Source: Pseudoalteromonas sp. NBT06-2
Lineage (GTDB): Bacteria; Pseudomonadota; Gammaproteobacteria; Enterobacterales; Alteromonadaceae
Direction: 5' to 3'
DNA: 64,000 nucleotides
NCBI RefSeq assembly: GCF_002276045.1
Contig: NZ_NQMR01000026.1
Location: 17,621-81,620 of the forward strand
Of this stretch, positions 17,606 to 26,859 are shown piece by piece. The stretch's first letter is position 1. Every line of letters starts with the position of its first letter. Under the pieces are notes generated by a model. That model searched no databases, was not told where the DNA came from, and worked only from the letters and a program-made list of their open reading frames with translations. Both the position numbers and the translations under genes were made by a program.

Positions 17606-18122
17606 AATAAAATTGATTTCCGTTTATAAGTTATCACTTGCGAAATTATTTAAAAGATTTAAAGCAACATTTTGCTCTTAAATCTATTGTGAATTTACTT
17701 CATTTTTAGATATATAATGAACATCCATATATTAAATTGAAATAAGCATGTTATCAATACTTTTGTTTTAATCTTACACACTACTCAGAATTTACTTACC
17801 CTATTCCATACTAGGGGTTTATTATGGTTTCACTTTCTACACAAAAATAAATAATTATTTCTTGTTAATGAAGGCCTGTTAATATTAGTCGCAACCAAGG
17901 CGAGTGCTAATAATTAAAAATACCGATAATTATTGCATAACCTTCACTCAAAAAAACAAGGTCGACTCTATTATTAAAATATTCAGATGACAGTTTTTAA
18001 TTGAATAGATGCTGAGTGTGTAATCTAAATTCAAATTAGTTTAATTAAAGTAGTTCAGAGTTTTTTTGTAGTGAATTAGATTAATACCCGAAACATTTAT
18101 AATTTTGTTTGGGATCCCAGTA
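17606..18122. other. 517-bp intergenic region without a gene
   Basis: AT-rich. I see one imperfect hairpin around 17879-17917 (TATTAG...TCGC / GCGA...CTAATA) and no reading frame that looks coding. Confidence 0.5.
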
Positions 18123-18872
18123 TTAAATTTCAGCATTTAAACTTCTAAATAAATGAGTAAAGCTACGACTAATGGCTAACGGTTCATTTAATCCTTTCAT
18201 GTAGGCATTCATCTGCTCACAATCTGTTGTTTGTACATAGTTTAAACTTTTTATATTGAGTACTGTACTACGATGCACTTGCCAAAATATTTCTGGGTTA
18301 AGTTGCTCACATAAATTTTTAAGTGGCATTCTCACTAATGCTTCTCGCTCTTTTGTCAATACTTTTACGTAACGCCCGCTCGCTTTAAAACAGATAATAT
18401 CGTCAACGGGTATCAACCAGAACTTATTACCTATTTGAATTTTTAATCGCTTTAAATAAGATCCCTGTTCTGAATTTACGTTTTCAAGGGCTTGTTTAAT
18501 ATCAACAGGTGTCGAAGCAAGCCTGACATTGAGTCGCTCTATACATTCTTGTAATCTTTTGTCTGAATAGGGTTTCAGTAAATAATCAATAGCACCCGTT
18601 TCAAACGCTTGAATTGCATATTGATCGTATGCTGTAATAAATATAATATGACATTTATGTTTTGTTAATTGAGCAACCTCAATCCCCGTTAAATCACCCA
18701 TTTGAATATCAAGAAAAGCAATGTCAGGTTTATCTTTATTGAGTGAAGCTAAAGCGTCATCACCATTTTCAACAGATGATATTATTTTTGCTTGTGGCCA
18801 ATATTTAATTAATTTGTTATTAAGATTTTCCCGTAAAAACTCTTCATCTTCTGCAATCAAAATCTTAACCAT
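18123..18872 (-). CDS. LytTR-family response regulator
   Basis: 249 residues. The receiver domain (1 to about 118) has the acidic pocket AEDEE (Asp9), phospho-acceptor Asp55 (FLDIQMGD), Thr80 and Lys100 (LLKPYS), all intact. The LytTR DNA-binding domain (about 140-245) shows IGNKFWLIPVDDIICFKASGRYVKVLT and QVHRSTVLNIKSLNYV. It overlaps the histidine kinase gene by 8 bp and is clearly its cognate regulator. LytTR regulators bind direct repeats upstream of targets such as exopolysaccharide, autolysis and transport genes. No target is apparent locally, though the polysaccharide operon lies about 2 kb away. Confidence 0.93.
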   Translation of the reverse strand: MVKILIAEDEEFLRENLNNKLIKYWPQAKIISSVENGDDALASLNKDKPDIAFLDIQMGDLTGIEVAQLTKHKCHIIFITAYDQYAIQAFETGAIDYLLKPYSDKRLQECIERLNVRLASTPVDIKQALENVNSEQGSYLKRLKIQIGNKFWLIPVDDIICFKASGRYVKVLTKEREALVRMPLKNLCEQLNPEIFWQVHRSTVLNIKSLNYVQTTDCEQMNAYMKGLNEPLAISRSFTHLFRSLNAEI

Positions 18873-19938
18873 TGCTAGGTACCTCTAAGTGCGCCGTCGT
18901 GAATGCATTTGTTTTACAGTTAATTGAAAACTTACCTCTATTGCCATAGGTGACTTTCATTCGTTCTAGCAAATTAGTGATCCCTGTGCCGTAACTATCA
19001 TTTTTCAATGAGCCTATATTATCCGTAACAGCTACCTGTATCATTTGTTTTGGACCCAATTTTACGGAAATAACGAGTTTACCTTTGCCATTATTTTTCT
19101 CAATGGCATGCTTGATAGCATTCTCAACTAAAGTTAAAATCGACATAGGTAAAATAGGTCGATTTAATATCGATTTCGGTATATCAATTTCATATTCTAA
19201 CTTGCTAGAAAAACGAATCTTTTGAATATTAAGATAGCGTATGATCATCTCTTGCTCTTCTTCTAGCTTAATAAATTTGTGCCGATATTGATGAACGGTT
19301 GAACGTAAATATTCAGTTAATTCTTCTAATAAGTTTTTTGCTTTCTCAGGATCTAAATCAATTAAGCTATGTAAATTAGCTAACGTATTATAAAAAAAAT
19401 GGGGCTCTATTTGCGCTTGTAATAAATGTAATTCCATCTCTACACGTTCTCTTTCTAAAGAATGCTCTGCTATCTCTTGTTTTAACAATTGAAATTTAGG
19501 CTGTGATTCACGGCTTTGTATATAAACAATAACCATGATTGCCCAAGCAGAAAATATCAAAGTAGACATTGAATAAATGGTTACTTGTAAAATAGGATGT
19601 AAAGAGCTTTCATTCCATGTATCTGTACTGTAAATAAGCGGAAAACTAACGGCAAATGCTAGAAGCCCTATCATAGCAATACGCACAAGTGACATTTTAC
19701 TGCCTGGTCCACGTGATAATATTAAATATGAAAAAGCTAATGAATATCCAAGGATATTCATTACCTTAATATACCCTAATAATTCAGAAAAAAAGAATTC
19801 GTAACTACTTTCGACAACAGCCAAATGGTAAACAGTTTTTAAAAATGCACAGGCGCAATTTATTGCAAATATAACGACTATATTATTAATCGTCATTAAA
19901 GAGCCCATTGTTTTTAATCTATAAATACTACTGTGCAT
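18865..19938 (-). CDS. LytS-like sensor histidine kinase
   Basis: 357 residues; Met11 or Met15 may be the true start. Four to five membrane helices occupy residues 16-140, then a coiled coil (about 143-173) leads to the His_kinase domain with QIEPHFFYNTLANLHSL (His180). The HATPase has LTLVENAIKHAIE (N-box), DNIG and GTGITNLLERM. There is no separate sensory domain, so the membrane segment probably senses the signal. It forms an overlapping pair with the LytTR regulator. Confidence 0.92.
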   Translation of the reverse strand: MHSSIYRLKTMGSLMTINNIVVIFAINCACAFLKTVYHLAVVESSYEFFFSELLGYIKVMNILGYSLAFSYLILSRGPGSKMSLVRIAMIGLLAFAVSFPLIYSTDTWNESSLHPILQVTIYSMSTLIFSAWAIMVIVYIQSRESQPKFQLLKQEIAEHSLERERVEMELHLLQAQIEPHFFYNTLANLHSLIDLDPEKAKNLLEELTEYLRSTVHQYRHKFIKLEEEQEMIIRYLNIQKIRFSSKLEYEIDIPKSILNRPILPMSILTLVENAIKHAIEKNNGKGKLVISVKLGPKQMIQVAVTDNIGSLKNDSYGTGITNLLERMKVTYGNRGKFSINCKTNAFTTAHLEVPSNG

Positions 19939-20494
19939 ATAAGTCTCTCATATATTGTTTTGTCATCATTAAAGCTGGAAATTGATTTAAACGTCATATT
20001 TATTAACTATGAGTATAATCTAGAAATTATACGAGACATTAAGTGTTGCATAACGACCAAGCACATCAAATAAACCGTCAGTATAACTAGATGGTAACTT
20101 ACTACACTACGGTTAGCCAATGGTAATTGTGGCGCACCTTCTCAAGTAAGCTATTGATAGATAGCTTAAAAATATATTATTTGTATACCAGTAATTAAAA
20201 CCAGTGGTAATGTGCTTTTAAAACATTTGTTTATAATTCTATTATCTAACATGCTGCAAGGACTTCTTTATGTTTGTTTTATGAACATTTCACTTCATAT
20301 TCAGATAACCTTAATTTTTATACATTAAAAAGACGAGGTGTTATCAATGATCAAAATATGGTATCAAGGAGTCGAAATTAGGTATTAAGAATGATAAATA
20401 AAAACTGTAAATATAATTCATCTAATAAGATTTAATCTCAAGTTCATATATCACATCTCAGTTTTATAAAAGAATCGGCCCCAAGTGACCGAGT
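19939..20494. other. 556-bp intergenic region without a gene
   Basis: No supported reading frame. It probably contains the promoter of the LytS/LytTR pair near 19940-20000 (minus strand) and the outer flank of the IS200-like element near 20460-20494. I saw no clear operator. Confidence 0.4.
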
Positions 20495-20893
20495 TTAAAA
20501 GAGTCCCAACTGACTTGCGTGAACTTCTTTTTTATCTAATTCAACCAATTGGTTCTGCACGTATTTACGAATAGTATCTTCTGTTGCATTTCGAATTATT
20601 TCTACAAAATAACTTTGAGTCCAAAGTTCCCCACCCCAGAAATAACGTCTTTTTATATCTGAATATAATTTGAAAAACTCTCTTGCTGAAATACTTTTTA
20701 TCACCTGCATGATCTGACTTGATGACATTTTTGGTTCACTTCTTAAGACCATATGAATATAGTCTTCTGGTATTTCTAATTCAACTATATCTATGTCGTA
20801 ACCAATTTTTTGAATTATAACTTTCATCGCTTCACTATAAGACTCTGGAAAAACTTTACGTCGATACTTAGGTATCGACACAAAGTGATACAT
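20495..20893 (-). mobile_element. tnpA: IS200/IS605-type transposase (TnpA), solitary
   Basis: 132 residues of the Y1 transposase family: IPKYRRKVF near the N-terminus, a central SARVE-like helix region, RYFWGGELWTQSYFVE and the catalytic-Tyr region EDTIRKYVQNQLVELDKK. Two oddities are visible. The usual HUH metal motif (DHVHL) reads DYIHM, so the first His is Tyr. Also, conserved residues continue in frame upstream of the ATG (NSHYVFRS) without a start codon before a stop, so the N-terminus may be truncated. No tnpB is present. The copy may be inactive, although divergent IS200 elements are common. Confidence 0.85.
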
Positions 20894-21244
20894 TGACCTA
20901 AAAACATAATGAGAATTTCTTTAAAGTTACATGTTATGGATACTACAGACTGAGACAAACCCCTGAGATTTTCGCTACGCTCTGTTAAATTTCAGATTAA
21001 ATCAAAAAAGAAGCTTAGTAAGTTTTAATTGCTATTAGTTAGTACTTATAATCTAAATCCTGTAACAATTAAATGTATTTTCATTCAAACTTATCCTTTA
21101 ATATATTGAAAAGTTATTTATCTGCCATAATATACTTATCACTTTTAGGTTGATAGTATTGTATAAACCAACACCAGTTTTAATACCAATAACGTGCAAT
21201 TTAGTTTGAACTGATCGTAACAATTGACACCATCAGGATTAGAT
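20894..21244. other. 351-bp intergenic region without a gene
   Basis: Contains the outer flank of the IS200-like element and the upstream region of the GGDEF gene. I see no further feature. Confidence 0.4.
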
Positions 21245-22267
21245 ATGGTTAACAAAAATAAATCGCCAATCCCAACAAATGAAAGCGAGCGACTTTTAGA
21301 ACTAGAATCATATAACATAGTAGATTCTTTACCTGAAGATGAATATGATGATATTGTTTTAATTTCATCTCATATATGTAATACACCTATTGCAATAGTG
21401 GCTTTAATTGATGAAACACGAAAGTGGCATAAATCTAAAGTCGGTATCAATAAAGAGTCTGTGCCTAGAGATATTGCCATTTGTTCACATACGATTCTGA
21501 ATGATGAAATACTGGTGGTGAATGATACTCATCTTAATGAAAAATTTTGTAATATTGGAATGGTAACAAAAGCACCGTTTGTTAGGTTTTATGCTGGTGT
21601 ACCTTTAATTAACACTTCAGGGTTCGCTTTAGGAACTTTATGTGTTTTAGATACAAAACCCAACCAATTAAATGATTTTCAAATCAATTCCCTTAAAGCA
21701 CTTGCACGCCAAGTTATTACGCTATTGGAATTACGACGTAATTTAGCACAATTAGAAAAACAAAAGCATGAACTATTTGCCCTAAGTCAAACTGATGATT
21801 TAAGCAATTTATTTAACCGTCGCGTCTTAAGTCGTGAGCTTTCTAAAGAACTAAAGAGGAGTGTTCGATATGGTGGTAACTTTGCTTTAATGATGCTAGA
21901 TCTTGATTATTTTAAAATACTTAATGATAAATATGGCCATGCATACGGTGATAAAGCAATTCAAAAAATAGGTAAATTATTAAAAGAAAAATCCAGAGAC
22001 ACAGATTGTTGTATTCGTTATGGCGGTGATGAGTTTATAATATTAATGCCAAATACCAATGCCGAACAAGCAATTTACGTCAGTGAGAGAATAAGACAAT
22101 CAATCGATAAATCGGGAGGTGCACTTGATACACTCAGTGCAAGCATTGGCATTGTAATTGTACAACAATTTGATGTCAGCGAAAAATCAATCTTAGCATT
22201 AGCTGATGACTGCGTTTATCTCGCAAAAGAACAAGGCCGTAATCAAATTATTCACCAGTTTATTTAG
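21245..22267 (+). CDS. GAF-GGDEF diguanylate cyclase
   Basis: 340 residues from the ATG at 21245 (AGGA 8 bp upstream); an in-frame TTG at 21224 is less likely. A GAF domain (about 25-165; CSHTILNDEILVVND, FYAGVPLINTSGFALGTLCVLD) is followed by a coiled linker and a GGDEF domain (about 180-340) with TDDLSNLFNRR, DLDYFKILNDKYGHAYGD and the intact active site YGGDEF. An RxxD inhibitory site (RDTD) stands exactly five residues before it, so product inhibition is expected. It should make c-di-GMP from two GTP in response to a small ligand or redox cue. It is monocistronic. Confidence 0.93.
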   Translation: MVNKNKSPIPTNESERLLELESYNIVDSLPEDEYDDIVLISSHICNTPIAIVALIDETRKWHKSKVGINKESVPRDIAICSHTILNDEILVVNDTHLNEKFCNIGMVTKAPFVRFYAGVPLINTSGFALGTLCVLDTKPNQLNDFQINSLKALARQVITLLELRRNLAQLEKQKHELFALSQTDDLSNLFNRRVLSRELSKELKRSVRYGGNFALMMLDLDYFKILNDKYGHAYGDKAIQKIGKLLKEKSRDTDCCIRYGGDEFIILMPNTNAEQAIYVSERIRQSIDKSGGALDTLSASIGIVIVQQFDVSEKSILALADDCVYLAKEQGRNQIIHQFI

Positions 22268-22436
22268 TCACTAGGTGTAATTGAATCATGATTTAGTTAT
22301 GGGTAATAAGCGAACATTCGTTAGTAGACTAAATTTTAAGAATTACAAATCATGGCTTGTACTCGACACCTAGCCACGCTTTGAAACCTACATTTCCAAG
22401 TAACCGGATATCGGTATTTACCGTCAAAAAATGTAT

Positions 22437-23078
22437 TTATCTATAATCAACTAAACTCAAGTTCTCCTTTTTACATACACTTATCACTGCATCTCTTTTA
22501 GCTATTTTTTTAAGATAACGTGATAAGTTTCTAAATGATAGTGGTGGCTGTTTGAATTCATCAGCCCAAACAGCCAACATGAATAAAAAATAATCACAAA
22601 CTGTAATGCTATCGCTCACTAAATAGTCTTTACCTTCAAGTTCAGTATCTAGCAAGAGAAACATATCCGTTATACGTTTCTCTTGCGCTTCAACGATTGC
22701 CTTTATATGGCCAGTTTCACTTGTATGTCTTTGAGGATAAAAATACAGCATTAATTCAGCTTGCACGGTATTATTTAAATACATTAGCCATTGATAAAAT
22801 AATGGCCTATTTTTATCACCCACTTTTGGCATAAGTGATTTATTAGGGTTTTTATCACATAGATGTAGACATATAGCGGCACTTTCAAATATTGCAAAGC
22901 CATCATCAACTAAAGTTGGAATACGCCCTGTCGGATTTAAAACGAGATATTCATCAGATTTGTGCGCATTAGAGTGTCTATCTACTAATTGTAATGTGTA
23001 ATCTAGTCCCATTTCTTCTAATACAAAGTGCGGTGCCATACTGGCGTTAAGTGGATAATAATAAAGTATATACATCAT
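22437..23078 (-). CDS. glutathione S-transferase family protein
   Basis: 213 residues. The N-terminal thioredoxin-like domain (YILYYYPLNASMAPHFVLEEMGLDY, with NPTGRIPTLVDDGFAIFESAAICLHL giving the cis-Pro and Glu-Ser glutathione-binding motifs) is followed by an all-helical C-domain (about 90-205). The catalytic residue is probably Ser or Cys/Asn near residue 12-13, typical of beta- and nu-like bacterial classes. Substrate unknown. The adjacent minus-strand gene upstream is frameshifted. Confidence 0.9.
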   Translation of the reverse strand: MMYILYYYPLNASMAPHFVLEEMGLDYTLQLVDRHSNAHKSDEYLVLNPTGRIPTLVDDGFAIFESAAICLHLCDKNPNKSLMPKVGDKNRPLFYQWLMYLNNTVQAELMLYFYPQRHTSETGHIKAIVEAQEKRITDMFLLLDTELEGKDYLVSDSITVCDYFLFMLAVWADEFKQPPLSFRNLSRYLKKIAKRDAVISVCKKENLSLVDYR

Positions 23079-23098
23079 ATTCCTTTAATTAATAGACG

Positions 23099-23330
23099 TT
23101 AAATTTGTTCTATCATTGCTTTTATTTTTACAGCTTTTTCAAAGTGATCGAGCTTATGAGTCATGATCCACCTGAGTCATGATCCACCAAGTTGCAACTT
23201 CCATTAATAGCTCAGGTTCTTCGTTTTTATTAGCAAAAAAAGCGTAAAACGATAAACCGACGTTATCACCTTTTTGTGCTATTTTGTTATTACATACTTG
23301 TATTATTTTTTGTTTTAAAACTTTTTTCAT
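23099..23330 (-). pseudogene. small gene broken by a 16-bp tandem duplication
   Basis: From the ATG at 23330 the frame reads MKKVLKQKIIQVCNNKIAQK... to WWIM, then shifts at an exact 16-bp tandem duplication (23157-23188) and stops at 23154. Removing one copy restores a continuous frame of about 71 residues to the stop at 23099, with the tail THKLDHFEKAVKIKAMIEQI. The protein family is not recognised. The lesion is one net +16 insertion, recent enough that the copies are identical. Confidence 0.7.
23157..23188. repeat. exact 16-bp tandem duplication
   Basis: TGAGTCATGATCCACC occurs twice in immediate succession (23157-23172 and 23173-23188). The 16-bp unit is not a multiple of three and disrupts the gene it lies in. 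Confidence 0.95.
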
Positions 23331-23575
23331 TAAGTTCTCTACTTAGTTCAATTTCATAAATATCTAATACTTAACTTGACAGCATTTTACCAGTGAAGAC
23401 TATAATTACATATTACTGAGCCCATCGATTTTGTAACATTTAATTTATAGAACCTAAATATAAAGCTCCGATTGTCCCCTTATAACATAAGTGCTAAGCT
23501 CCTAATAACCATAATAATTATCATAGTTTTTGTTTTACACAACTTAATGTCTGCAATGAATCATCGAGGAAATTG

Positions 23576-23719
23576 ATGATTTACACAACCACAGAATCAG
23601 TCCCTGAACGGAATATTAAAGAAATACTAGGTGTCGTTACAGGCAATGCTGTTCAAGCTAAACATATTGGCGGTGAAATACATGGCTATACCGAAATATT
23701 AACTATTTATCGTATTTAA
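23576..23719 (+). pseudogene. UPF0145 (YbjQ)-like remnant with internal deletion
   Basis: 47 codons after a strong GAGGAAAT ribosome-binding site. MIYTTTESVPERNIKEILGVVTGNAVQAKHI matches the start of UPF0145/YbjQ proteins, then jumps directly to GGEIHGYTEIL, the later VGGE-x-x-GYTEML segment. About 20 residues between these blocks are missing, and the C-terminal helix is replaced by TIYRI and a stop. Family proteins are about 105 residues and form pentameric barrels. This copy cannot encode the full fold. Confidence 0.7.
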
Positions 23720-23932
23720 AGGACAATTGACCTTACAGTTAAGAGTTGAAAATATAATTCTTAACCTTGGTGAAACAAAAGGAGTTGAGCATTGTCCAAA
23801 ACCACAACCAGATACACATTTTATGATGATAGAACCAGCATCAACAGCACATACTGGATCAACCGTAAGTGACAAAACTGTTTCATCACAACAGCATGAG
23901 TGGATTTAATAAAATAATAATGGAAACATAAC

Positions 23933-24358
23933 GTGAAGCAATCAATAATACATATTGCCTTAGTGGTAAAAGACTATGACGAGGCGATTGATTTTTATGT
24001 CAATAAACTTAAATTCGAGCTTATTGAAGATACCTCTCAAGCAGAACAAGATAAACGTTGGGTTGTCGTTTCACCACCAGGCTCTAATGGCGTCACAATA
24101 TTATTAGCCCGTGCATCTAAGCACGAACAAAATGATTTTGTAGGAAACCAAACAGGCGGAAGGGTTTTTCTTTTTTTAAGTACTGATGATTTTTGGCGTG
24201 ATTATAATCGAATGGTATCTGACGGTATAAAATTTGTCAGAGAACCACAAAAACAAGATTACGGTACCGTTGCCGTATTTGAAGACTTATATGGTAATTT
24301 ATGGGATTTACTGCAATTAAATTCACATCACTCTATGGCTCAGAGAACTTCAGACTAG
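23933..24358 (+). CDS. VOC (glyoxalase/bleomycin-resistance) family protein
   Basis: 141 residues from a GTG start at 23933. It carries the paired beta-alpha-beta-beta-beta fold of vicinal-oxygen-chelate proteins: IIHIALVVKDYDEAIDFYVNKLKFEL in the first half, then GGRVFLFLSTDDFWRDYNRMVSDGIKF and GTVAVFEDLYGNLWDLLQ in the second. Candidate metal ligands are His7 and the Glu of VFED. Family members isomerise, cleave or sequester small molecules; the substrate is unknown. It is preceded by decayed sequence and has no operon partner. Confidence 0.9.
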   Translation: MKQSIIHIALVVKDYDEAIDFYVNKLKFELIEDTSQAEQDKRWVVVSPPGSNGVTILLARASKHEQNDFVGNQTGGRVFLFLSTDDFWRDYNRMVSDGIKFVREPQKQDYGTVAVFEDLYGNLWDLLQLNSHHSMAQRTSD

Positions 24359-24532
24359 GTTCATTGAATACAAACAACCAATAAAGTGGCTTTGCTAATA
24401 TTCGCCGTCTCGGCGAGTTTAAAAGGGTTTAAGTTGCGTTTATATAGCACTTCGTAAATGATCAAATGAAGACGGCAGCTTAATTTATCCGTCATTTCAC
24501 CTCGTGAATATTTTCTTTATTTATAGTTAAAA

Positions 24533-26353
24533 TTAAAGAAAACTTAATAAATCTTCATCTAATTGCATTAAGGTTTTTGGATCTGCCATCATAGTTGCTG
24601 CTAAAGATTTTGTTCTTGGTAAAAGTCGGTCAAAGTAAAACTCAGCTGTTTTAATTTTTGCACGATAAAAATCTCTATTTTCAACCTCTCCTGCTAATTT
24701 CTCATATGCACTTTGCGCCATTTTAGCCCAAAAGTATGCCATCACTAAATATCCTGAATACATCAAATAATCCACGGCAGCAGACCCTACTACATCACGG
24801 TTTCTCTTGGCTTTTAATGCTAAGCGAATTGAATATTGCTGCCAGTTTGCGATGCCTTTACTTAATGGCCAAATAAATTTGTTCATTTGACGTTTATGCG
24901 GATTTTTAGACAACATGCTTTGATCTTTACAAAATACTAACACTTTTTTCGTAAAATCTTTTAATGTTCGGCCATGTGTTAATAAAATTTTTCGCCCTAA
25001 TAAATCTAGCGCTTGAATGCCTGTGGTACCCTCATATAAAGTTGAAATTCGCACATCTCTTACAATTTGCTCCATGCCCCACTCTTTTATATAACCGTGA
25101 CCACCAAATACTTGTAAACCATGGTTAGCACTTTCTGTGCCCACCTCTGTTAGAAATGCTTTTAAAATTGGTGTGATAAAACCTAATCTGTCGTCGGCTG
25201 CTTTACGCTCTTGATCTGTTTTAGCCATTTCAATATCATCCACTATTTTAGCCGTATAATAAATCATAGCACGCCCCCCTTCACTAAATGCTTTTTGTGT
25301 CATCAGCATTTTTCGTACATCTGGGTGAACAATAATTGGATCAGCGACTTTATCTGGATACTTTTTACCTGTTAATGAACGCATTGATAATCGTTCTTTT
25401 GCATAAGCAAGTGAGTTTTGATAAGCCAATTCAGAAGCACACACACCTTGTAATGCTGTACCCACTCGTGCGGTATTCATAAAGGTGAACATACATTCAA
25501 GACCTTTATTTTCTAGGCCTATTAAAACACCTTGAGCATTATCAAAGTTCAATACCGCTGTTGAAGAAGCTTTTATACCCATTTTATCTTCTATAGAACC
25601 ACAAGTAACATTATTAGCATCACCTAAGTTCCCTTGATTATCTACTTTAATTTTTGGCACGATAAACAATGAAATCCCACGTGTTCCTTTTGGCGCATTA
25701 GGCAATCTTGCCAGCACGATATGAATGATATTTTCTGTTAAGTCATGTTCACCTGCAGATATAAAAATTTTAGTGCCTGTAATATTATAAGTGCCGTCAT
25801 TATTTGGTTCAGCTTTAGTTTTTACTTGGCCTAAATCGGTACCACATTGTGGTTCTGTTAAACACATGGTACCAGTCCATGTACCTTCAGTTAAGCGTGT
25901 TAAATACAACTCTTTTTGCTCATGTGTACCATGTGTTTGTACTGTATTCATCGCGCCATGACTTAAGCCCGGGTACATAGCCCATGACCAGTTAGCGGTG
26001 CCCATCATTTCAGCTTTTGCCATACCCAAAGAGGCTGGCATGCCCTGACCACCATGCTCTATTGGATGTGATAAACTTTGCCATCCCCCTGCTACATATA
26101 AATTATATGCTTCTTTAAATCCTTTAGGTGTAATAACTTTACCATTTTCGAACTTGCATCCTTCTTTATCACCTGACTGATTTAATGGTAGTAATTCATT
26201 TTCACAAAATTTAGCACATTCTTGGAAAATAGCATCTACTAAATCTGGGGTCGCTTCTTTAAATTCGGGATGTTTTTTGTAATGTTCATAATAATTAAAT
26301 ACATCATCAAATAAAAATTTAATGTCCATTAAAGGCGCTTTATAACTTTGCAT
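24533..26353 (-). CDS. acyl-CoA dehydrogenase (C-terminal-extended class)
   Basis: 606 residues, longer than classical short/medium-chain enzymes (about 380) because of a C-terminal extension (about 480-606, PF12806 type). The FAD and substrate regions are intact: MCLTEPQCGTDLG, ISAGEHDL, GIKASSTAVLNFDN, QVFGGHGYIKEWGMEQIVRD and the catalytic-base segment LYEGTTGIQALDLLGRK. It catalyses alpha,beta-dehydrogenation of acyl-CoA with electrons passed to ETF. A paralogue sits in the etf operon at 42158-43939; this copy is monocistronic. Chain-length specificity is not evident. Confidence 0.93.
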   Translation of the reverse strand: MQSYKAPLMDIKFLFDDVFNYYEHYKKHPEFKEATPDLVDAIFQECAKFCENELLPLNQSGDKEGCKFENGKVITPKGFKEAYNLYVAGGWQSLSHPIEHGGQGMPASLGMAKAEMMGTANWSWAMYPGLSHGAMNTVQTHGTHEQKELYLTRLTEGTWTGTMCLTEPQCGTDLGQVKTKAEPNNDGTYNITGTKIFISAGEHDLTENIIHIVLARLPNAPKGTRGISLFIVPKIKVDNQGNLGDANNVTCGSIEDKMGIKASSTAVLNFDNAQGVLIGLENKGLECMFTFMNTARVGTALQGVCASELAYQNSLAYAKERLSMRSLTGKKYPDKVADPIIVHPDVRKMLMTQKAFSEGGRAMIYYTAKIVDDIEMAKTDQERKAADDRLGFITPILKAFLTEVGTESANHGLQVFGGHGYIKEWGMEQIVRDVRISTLYEGTTGIQALDLLGRKILLTHGRTLKDFTKKVLVFCKDQSMLSKNPHKRQMNKFIWPLSKGIANWQQYSIRLALKAKRNRDVVGSAAVDYLMYSGYLVMAYFWAKMAQSAYEKLAGEVENRDFYRAKIKTAEFYFDRLLPRTKSLAATMMADPKTLMQLDEDLLSFL

Positions 26354-26457
26354 AATTACTTCTCTTATTATTGTTACTGCTTAATTAATATTAGTCAAAA
26401 TAAGTATAGCAGACAAAAAAACTGGTCATACCACAAAAGAAATAAAGATTAGTCTCA

Positions 26458-26791
26458 ATTAAATTTAAAGCTGACTATGCTCAAATACCAGAAAGTGGAC
26501 TTCATGACTATCACAAAGATAATGTTGGTGACTTAGAAGTAACTGGCTTTGAAGTTTATGCCGGATATAACTTAAGTAACTTACAAGTACAATTAAGTTA
26601 CTCTTCAGCAGATAGTGACTTAAATGCATTTACAGATTATCAATCACTAGCTTAGCTGTCAGCCTAGATGTCGGTAACCTATTTGATAAAGACTACGCTC
26701 ACAATCTTCAAGAACTGGCTTATCTAAACACCCTAGATTTGGTGATTTATTCTTAACCGATTATGAACTAGGTCGTAATATCAAAGCCTGA
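26458..26791 (+). pseudogene. C-terminal remnant of a TonB-dependent receptor
   Basis: No complete frame, but three consecutive frames read like the last barrel strands of a TonB-dependent receptor. The first is KADYAQIPESGLHDYHKDN...GFEVYAGYNLSNLQVQLSYSSADSDLNAF. The second is SLDVGNLFDKDYAHNLQELAY. The third is KHPRFGDLFLTDYELGRNIKA followed by a stop at 26791. At least two frameshifts separate them, and the plug and most of the barrel are absent. The hairpin terminator at 26833-26859 probably once served this gene. Confidence 0.75.
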
Positions 26792-26832
26792 GTATTTTAT
26801 AAACGATAAGCTTTAGCTAAAAATATAGTATT

Positions 26833-26859
26833 AAAACCAAGTGATATTTACTTGGTTTT
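26833..26859. terminator. bidirectional intrinsic terminator
   Basis: AAAACCAAGT / ACTTGGTTTT, a perfect 10-bp stem with a 7-nt loop, is followed by TTTTATCTTTT on the plus strand and T-rich sequence on the minus strand. It lies at the very end of the glycosyltransferase gene. Confidence 0.75.

Noticed and set aside
23157..23188. CRISPR-like or direct-repeat array
   Set aside because: Only two exact units in immediate tandem with no spacer, so this is a simple duplication.
23727..23909. 60-residue plus-strand frame between the UPF0145 remnant and the VOC gene
   Set aside because: It starts at a TTG with the only Shine-Dalgarno-like bases too close, has no recognisable domain, and lies in visibly decayed sequence.
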